DNA of 64,000 bases, taken from the NCBI RefSeq assembly GCF_009831575.1, contig NZ_WUUT01000001.1, forward strand, positions 519,345 to 583,344, read 5' to 3'. This DNA comes from Halovenus carboxidivorans (lineage in GTDB: Archaea > Halobacteriota > Halobacteria > Halobacteriales > Haloarculaceae). Below, one piece after another: positions 62,332 to 64,000 of the stretch (position 1 is its first letter; each line of letters opens with the position of its first letter). The position numbers and the translations under genes are program-made. The notes under the pieces are model-generated. The model did no database searches. It was not told the DNA's origin and worked only from the letters and a program-made list of their open reading frames with translations.

Positions 62332-63201
62332 TTACTGTTCGTTCATCGCCTCGCTCGCCAGGTTGCGGCCCTTCGCGTTCAGCGTCACCTCGGTCCGCTC
62401 CCGGACCTTGTCGACCGCGCCGGCGTCGAGCAGTTTCTGGTAAATCTCCTCGACTTCCTCGACGTCGGTCCCGACGAAATCCGCCATCTCGAACGGCGAG
62501 ACGCCGGAGTACAGCGCCATCAACACCTGATTCTCCAGGTCGTCGAGTTCGTATTCGTCCTGGCGGCGGTCGATCGTGTTCCGCAACAGCGTAGCGAGCG
62601 CCCGCGGGTGCCACTCGACGCCCGAAAAGTGTGTCTCGACGCTGCGGTCGTTCTCGTCGGTGTGTTCCACCTTGACGACTTCCCGTTGTTCCCCGGCGAC
62701 CTGCTCGGTCGCGGTTTCGACCGTCCCGACGTCGTCAATCGAGAACGTGACGGTCTCGTTGTCCGGAAGCCCGAGGACGATGTCGTCGTCGTTCAGCCGG
62801 AACCGGGCTTTCGACCACGACGCCTCCTCCTGGACGACCCCGCCGACGATGGCGGGATACTTCACCAGGATCACCTCGTCGTGTAGCGCCGCTCGACAGT
62901 ACTCGGACTCGAAGTCGTCCAGTTCCTGCGTGTCGACGAGAATGACGTTGTTGCCGATCCGGAGCGCGGTCGCACCGGGGGCGTCCATCCCGTCGGGGAT
63001 CAGATCCTCGTCTTCCTTGGGGACGAGAATCTTCGCGTGGGGAATCGCCTGCTTGTTGGCGTTCGTCGACAGCACGAGCCGTTCGCTCGTGATGACGATC
63101 CGACAGGACCGCCACTGGGCGTCCGGTAACGGTTCGCCGTCCTTGACGGCGTAGAGATAATCGCCCTGCGTGTCGACGAGTTTCTGTTCCCCTTCGCTCA
63201 T
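62332..63201 (-). CDS. cheF: Archaeal chemotaxis protein CheF (paralogue 2)
   Basis: A 289-residue paralogue of the downstream gene. It shares the start (EGEQKLVDTQGDYLYAVKDGEPLPDAQW) and C-terminal part (LENQVLMALYSGVSPFEMADFVGTDVEEVEEIYQKLLDAG). The two differ along most of the middle. The ATG at 63201 is preferred to an in-frame start 33 nt upstream. The pair looks like a gene duplication that has diverged. Confidence 0.88.
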   Translation of the reverse strand: MSEGEQKLVDTQGDYLYAVKDGEPLPDAQWRSCRIVITSERLVLSTNANKQAIPHAKILVPKEDEDLIPDGMDAPGATALRIGNNVILVDTQELDDFESEYCRAALHDEVILVKYPAIVGGVVQEEASWSKARFRLNDDDIVLGLPDNETVTFSIDDVGTVETATEQVAGEQREVVKVEHTDENDRSVETHFSGVEWHPRALATLLRNTIDRRQDEYELDDLENQVLMALYSGVSPFEMADFVGTDVEEVEEIYQKLLDAGAVDKVRERTEVTLNAKGRNLASEAMNEQ

Positions 63202-63379
63202 GCGGTGTCTTCTGACGATAGCTAACGCGTCCACCTACATAACTCTCAACATCTCACAAAGCCTGTCTCGGAGGATTCACTCCCCGCGGAGAGCTCCACC
63301 CTCTCTCGCTCTCTTACACGTGGTCCAAGCCAGTTGCATTTTTCTGAGTGCGTGACCTACGTTTACTTGAGGTGATACC

Positions 63380-63667
63380 ATGGTCACCAGCCCGTGGATG
63401 CTCGCCACCACGGTCGGATTGATCGCGGTCCATGGAGTTCTCGCCTACTACGTGTATCGGCTTCAAACGAGGCTCTCGCCGGATCGATTCGAGGGCACTG
63501 ATCCGGATGAGCTGGTCCAGCCGGACGAGGGAGTCGCCGTCTGCCCCGAGTGTGGGGCCGCCAACGAACTCGGATACCGCTTCTGCCGGTCCTGCGTGGG
63601 TCCCCTCCCGGGTGCAGTGACGTTCCAGCGCGACTCCAGCAACCCGCTCGGCCGCTTCACGCAGTGA
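63380..63667 (+). CDS. Zinc-ribbon membrane protein, 95 aa
   Basis: A 95-residue protein. One N-terminal helix (WMLATTVGLIAVHGVLAYYVYRL) is followed by a zinc ribbon (CPECGAANELGYRFCRSC, Cys at 55, 58, 69 and 72). The tail is short and neutral. The topology would place the ribbon in the cytoplasm. It is of the common haloarchaeal design and has no known function. Confidence 0.82.
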   Translation: MVTSPWMLATTVGLIAVHGVLAYYVYRLQTRLSPDRFEGTDPDELVQPDEGVAVCPECGAANELGYRFCRSCVGPLPGAVTFQRDSSNPLGRFTQ

Positions 63668-63722
63668 CGCCGCTCCGGAGTGCTCCGAAACTGAGTTACG
63701 GACCGGGGCCAACCCTCGGGTA

Positions 63723-64000
63723 ATGGACGTTCTTTCGCTTGCACGCCGCGCGCTGGAGACGGGACCGCTCTGTGATCCCTGTCTCGGCCGGCTTGTCGCC
63801 GACCGGAGTTTCGGGCTGACGAACCGCCAGCGGGGCCGCGGGCTCCGCACCGCCGTCGCGCTGGCCGAGGACGACGATTTCGAGGCCGGCGAGGACTGCT
63901 GGGTCTGTGAAAACGAGTGCGAACGGTACGACTGGTGGGCCAGACAGGCCGCGAGCGCCGTCCGCGGCTACCGGTTCGAGAGCTACCAGATCGGCACCCG
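63723..64000 (+). CDS. pus10: tRNA pseudouridine synthase Pus10, N-terminal part
   Basis: The first 92 codons of a gene that continues past the window. MDVLSLARRALETGPLCDPCLGRLVADRSFGLTNRQRG is the typical Pus10 start. CDPC (residues 17-20) and CWVCENEC (about 59-66) provide zinc ligands of the N-terminal THUMP-containing module. Archaeal Pus10 makes pseudouridine 54 and 55 in tRNA. The catalytic domain is outside the window. Confidence 0.9.
   Translation, partial: MDVLSLARRALETGPLCDPCLGRLVADRSFGLTNRQRGRGLRTAVALAEDDDFEAGEDCWVCENECERYDWWARQAASAVRGYRFESYQIGT

Overview
The window comes from a halophilic archaeon of the class Halobacteria. The evidence is high G+C, very acidic proteins, start codons placed about 27 nt after TATA-like boxes (leaderless transcripts), haloarchaeal histidine kinases, archaeal GatD, TYW1 and Pus10 genes, two CheF paralogues and many small zinc-ribbon proteins. 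I saw no tRNA, rRNA, CRISPR array or intact insertion sequence.

Region 1 (1-12.7 kb) is the most remarkable. After the end of a sugar dehydrogenase, a CDF transporter and a sugar epimerase, there are five transcription units. Each has a 14-bp palindrome of the type TTAGG-N4-CCTAA (three exact copies, two variants) close to its TATA box or start codon. This resembles the half-sites of DtxR/IdeR-type iron regulators. The units encode: a Tat-signalled gluconate-dehydrogenase-like subunit 3 with a GMC flavoenzyme carrying a predicted 3Fe-4S motif; a dolichyl-phosphate-type GT2; a ferric-iron-type ABC binding protein and permease (no ATPase in the window) followed in the same unit by a GT39-like membrane glycosyltransferase; a protein of the plant reversibly-glycosylated-polypeptide (UDP-arabinopyranose mutase) family; and an LPG-synthase-type membrane protein. 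I infer an iron-responsive regulon joining iron uptake to a dolichol-dependent glycan module that looks like a split AglD/AglS system, plus a periplasmic sugar oxidase.

Region 2 (12.8-26.6 kb) is housekeeping: isocitrate dehydrogenase, isoaspartyl peptidase, methionine aminopeptidase, HIT hydrolase, TYW1, cyclophilin, a ferredoxin, an XPD/Rad3-like helicase, acetyltransferases and a BKACE enzyme, with several very small proteins and a candidate small RNA near 17.8 kb.

Region 3 (26.6-35.2 kb), on the minus strand, carries a ferredoxin-FixA-FixB-FixCX electron-transfer flavoprotein operon whose FixB has an unusual duplicated helical N-terminus, followed by a 133-residue protein and a histidine kinase, with glutamyl-tRNA synthetase upstream. 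Region 4 (35.2-43.7 kb) holds photolyase, Mn/Fe superoxide dismutase, SDR, VOC, histidine kinase, P-loop, cupin, MBL and DoxX genes.

Region 5 (43.7-48.1 kb) is nuoA-B-CD-H-I. The run ends at nuoI with a hairpin; nuoJ-N are not in the window. Region 6 (48.3-56.3 kb) includes SWIM, CBS, GatD, an MBL/beta-CASP-like mRNA-processing factor, HAD, acyl-CoA dehydrogenase and nitrilase genes. Region 7 (56.3-61.3 kb) is a less dense, more AT-rich accessory stretch with membrane proteins, two PAP2 phosphatases and a voltage-sensor-like protein. Region 8 has tandem cheF genes, a zinc-ribbon membrane protein and the start of pus10.
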